Shown here: in pieces, positions 5,125 through 6,777 of the stretch | How positions within the stretch are numbered: position 1 is the stretch's first letter | How the letters are laid out: each line of letters starts with the position of its first letter | From: Chloroflexi bacterium RBG_13_51_52 | Lineage (GTDB): Bacteria > Chloroflexota > Dehalococcoidia > Dehalococcoidales > RBG-16-60-22 | NCBI GenBank assembly: GCA_001796525.1 | Contig: MGMT01000029.1 | Coordinates: 1 to 6,777, forward strand | Length of the DNA: 6,777 bases | Reading direction: 5' to 3' | The notes under the pieces: generated by a model | What the model saw: the letters and a program-made list of their open reading frames with translations, nothing else | What the model was told of the DNA's origin: nothing | Database searches by the model: none | Translations under genes and position numbers: made by a program

Positions 5125-6777
5125 CTAGACAGCTTTCTTGACACCCAGCGACAGCCTGCAGCCGCTTATCCTGTGTTCTTCCTGTAAATCCACATCAGCG
5201 GGGATGCCTTCTTCAATATCATCAGCTAGTGTTTCCTGCCGGATGTAGTCGGAAAAAGCCGATATCGTCTGCACAAAAGAGGCATCTCCCTCAAAATACA
5301 TAACGATACGGTCGGCAATTTCATAGCCGGCGGTGCGGCGCATCGTCTGCAAACGATGGACGATTTCACGGGCAATACCCTCGGCTTCCAGCTCAATGGT
5401 GATTTTTGTCGATACAGCCACGCTGCTGCCCGTCTCGCTGACAACTACGCAGTTCGTCACTTCAAGACCAGCGACATTTTCCAAGGTATCCGTCTTTAGT
5501 TCTTTGACGTTCAGTTCTTCCAGGATGAGGGGGGCAACTCTTTCCAGGGCGCGATCTTCAAAATCAGAAGAGACACCGACATAAACGGTCTCCAGGGGCT
5601 GACGGATTTTTATACCAGCTTTACTGCGCGCCGCCCTACCCATACTGCAGACTTTCATCGCCAGACGGTTGTCATCAGCCAGCTGCTTATCGATTTTAGA
5701 AGCATCCGCCACAGGAAAATCAGCCAGATGTATGCTTTCCGGAGCGTCGGGAGAGACCGAGCGCACCAGGTTTTGATAAAGCTCCTCCGCCAGGAAGGGG
5801 GTAAAGGGAGCTAACAATTCAGCTAAAGTGACCAGGCAATGATAAAGGGTATTGTAAGCAGAGAGCTTATCAGCATCATTTTCACTTTTCCAAAAGCGGC
5901 GGCGACTGCGCCGGACGTACCAGTTGGACAAGCCATCCACAAAGGTCTCGATTTTCCGGCCGGCATCGGTGGGATTATAGTCGGACAGAGAGGCATCAAC
6001 ATCAGCGACAAGCTGGTTAAGCTCGGAGAGAACCCATTTATCCAGCTCGGCTTCGGGAGGCGGGAACGGGCCAGACTGCGGTCGATATTTATCAATATTG
6101 GCGTACATGACGAAAAATGAGTAGACGTTCCAGAGCGTCGAGAGAAGCCGGCGCGACACTTCGTCCACCTGTTTGATATCAAACTTGCGGGGAATACCAG
6201 GAGGAGAGGAAGTATACAGATACCAGCGTAGAGCGTCCGCGCCATCTTTTTTTATCACTTCATCAGGCCAAGAAACATTACCCTTGCTCTTGGACATCTT
6301 CTCGCCCCTGGCATCCAGGATAAGCTCAAGGCAGATACAATTCTTGAAAGTTATGCGGCCAAAGAGGAGTGTAGAGATAGCATGGAGGCTGTAGAACCAG
6401 CCACGGGTCTGGTCGATAGCCTCACTAATAAAGTCAGCCTGCCCGGTCTCATTATCGAACAAATCTTTGTTTTCAAAGGGATAATGGTTCTGGGCGAAGG
6501 GCATGGAGCCGGAATCAAACCAGCAGTCGATAACCTCGGGGGCACGCTGCATCTTGCCCTCGCATTTAGAGCAATTAAAGGTGATAATATCGACATAGGG
6601 GCGGTGGAGGTCCAAAGGCTCATTCAGACCACTCAAGCCCGGCTTATTTTTAAGTTCGTCGACGCTGCCGACACACTCGAAAGCGCCGCACTTTTCACAG
6701 CGCCAGACAGGCAGAGGGGAACCCCAGTAACGTTCGCGAGCGAAAGCCCAATCGACGTTATTTTCCAGCCAGTTGCC
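5125..6777 (-). CDS. ileS: Isoleucyl-tRNA synthetase, C-terminal 550 residues (5' end outside window)
   Basis: This class I synthetase attaches isoleucine to tRNA-Ile in the cytoplasm. The frame is open to the right edge, so the N-terminal Rossmann half with HIGH and most of the editing domain are missing. In fragment numbering it shows DWAFARERYWG (9-19), two CxxC pairs (27/30 and 69/72) that could form a zinc ribbon, CWFDSGSMPF (85-94), EAIDQTRGWFYSL, KMSKS (160-164; bases 6286-6300), and an anticodon-binding domain with NWYVRRSRRRFW from 285. A C-terminal region of about 150 residues follows, with no late cysteine zinc finger of the E. coli type. The wording and architecture match the archaeal/eukaryotic-like IleS class (IleS2), usually about 1,000-1,050 residues and often less sensitive to mupirocin. 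ValRS and LeuRS fit these motifs less well. The TTG at 6634-6636 is an internal leucine codon, not the start. Confidence 0.94.
   Translation of the reverse strand, partial: GNWLENNVDWAFARERYWGSPLPVWRCEKCGAFECVGSVDELKNKPGLSGLNEPLDLHRPYVDIITFNCSKCEGKMQRAPEVIDCWFDSGSMPFAQNHYPFENKDLFDNETGQADFISEAIDQTRGWFYSLHAISTLLFGRITFKNCICLELILDARGEKMSKSKGNVSWPDEVIKKDGADALRWYLYTSSPPGIPRKFDIKQVDEVSRRLLSTLWNVYSFFVMYANIDKYRPQSGPFPPPEAELDKWVLSELNQLVADVDASLSDYNPTDAGRKIETFVDGLSNWYVRRSRRRFWKSENDADKLSAYNTLYHCLVTLAELLAPFTPFLAEELYQNLVRSVSPDAPESIHLADFPVADASKIDKQLADDNRLAMKVCSMGRAARSKAGIKIRQPLETVYVGVSSDFEDRALERVAPLILEELNVKELKTDTLENVAGLEVTNCVVVSETGSSVAVSTKITIELEAEGIAREIVHRLQTMRRTAGYEIADRIVMYFEGDASFVQTISAFSDYIRQETLADDIEEGIPADVDLQEEHRISGCRLSLGVKKAV

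Noticed and set aside
5823..6245. 140-codon - strand reading frame overlapping ileS in another frame
   Set aside because: It is fully contained in the ileS coding sequence on the same strand, where the ileS frame carries recognisable synthetase motifs, and it has no family resemblance of its own.

Overview
The window looks like ordinary bacterial chromosome with housekeeping genes and no sign of a mobile element, CRISPR array, prophage or RNA gene. The gene types suggest a free-living bacterium with moderate G+C: an IleS of the archaeal/eukaryotic-like class, a single-PDZ lipoprotein HtrA, and a tandem TrpB1/TrpA/TrpB2 set. The protein flavour (IleS and TrpS wording, lipoprotein HtrA) reminds me most of Chloroflexota, class Dehalococcoidia. 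That placement is recall-based inference and was not tested by any search.

Bases 1-3734 form a tryptophan block on the + strand. It opens with the last 91 codons of tryptophanyl-tRNA synthetase (trpS). Tryptophan synthase beta (trpB) follows, starting 23 bases inside trpS, and then alpha (trpA), joined to trpB by an ATGA overlap. Fifty-two bases later comes a second, divergent beta-type gene (TrpB2 family), which has its own promoter-like sequence and a very strong ribosome binding site. A long GC-rich hairpin with a T-run closes the block. Synthesis of tryptophan from indole-glycerol phosphate, a possible indole/serine side activity (TrpB2) and charging of tRNA-Trp are therefore encoded side by side.

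Bases 3735-4010 are an AT-rich intergenic region without a credible gene. It holds two small adjacent hairpins, an A-rich stretch, a segment that resembles a dispersed intergenic repeat, and an extended -10 promoter for the next gene.

Bases 4011-5123 encode a secreted, probably lipid-anchored HtrA/DegP-type serine protease with a complete catalytic triad and one PDZ domain. Its stop codon lies one base from the stop codon of a convergent gene on the - strand. That gene is the 3' two-thirds or half of isoleucyl-tRNA synthetase (ileS, 550 codons visible), which runs off the right edge of the window.

I found no undescribed system. The points most worth a second look are the TrpB1-TrpA-TrpB2 arrangement with trpS, the intergenic repeat-like segment, and the one-base convergent gene junction.
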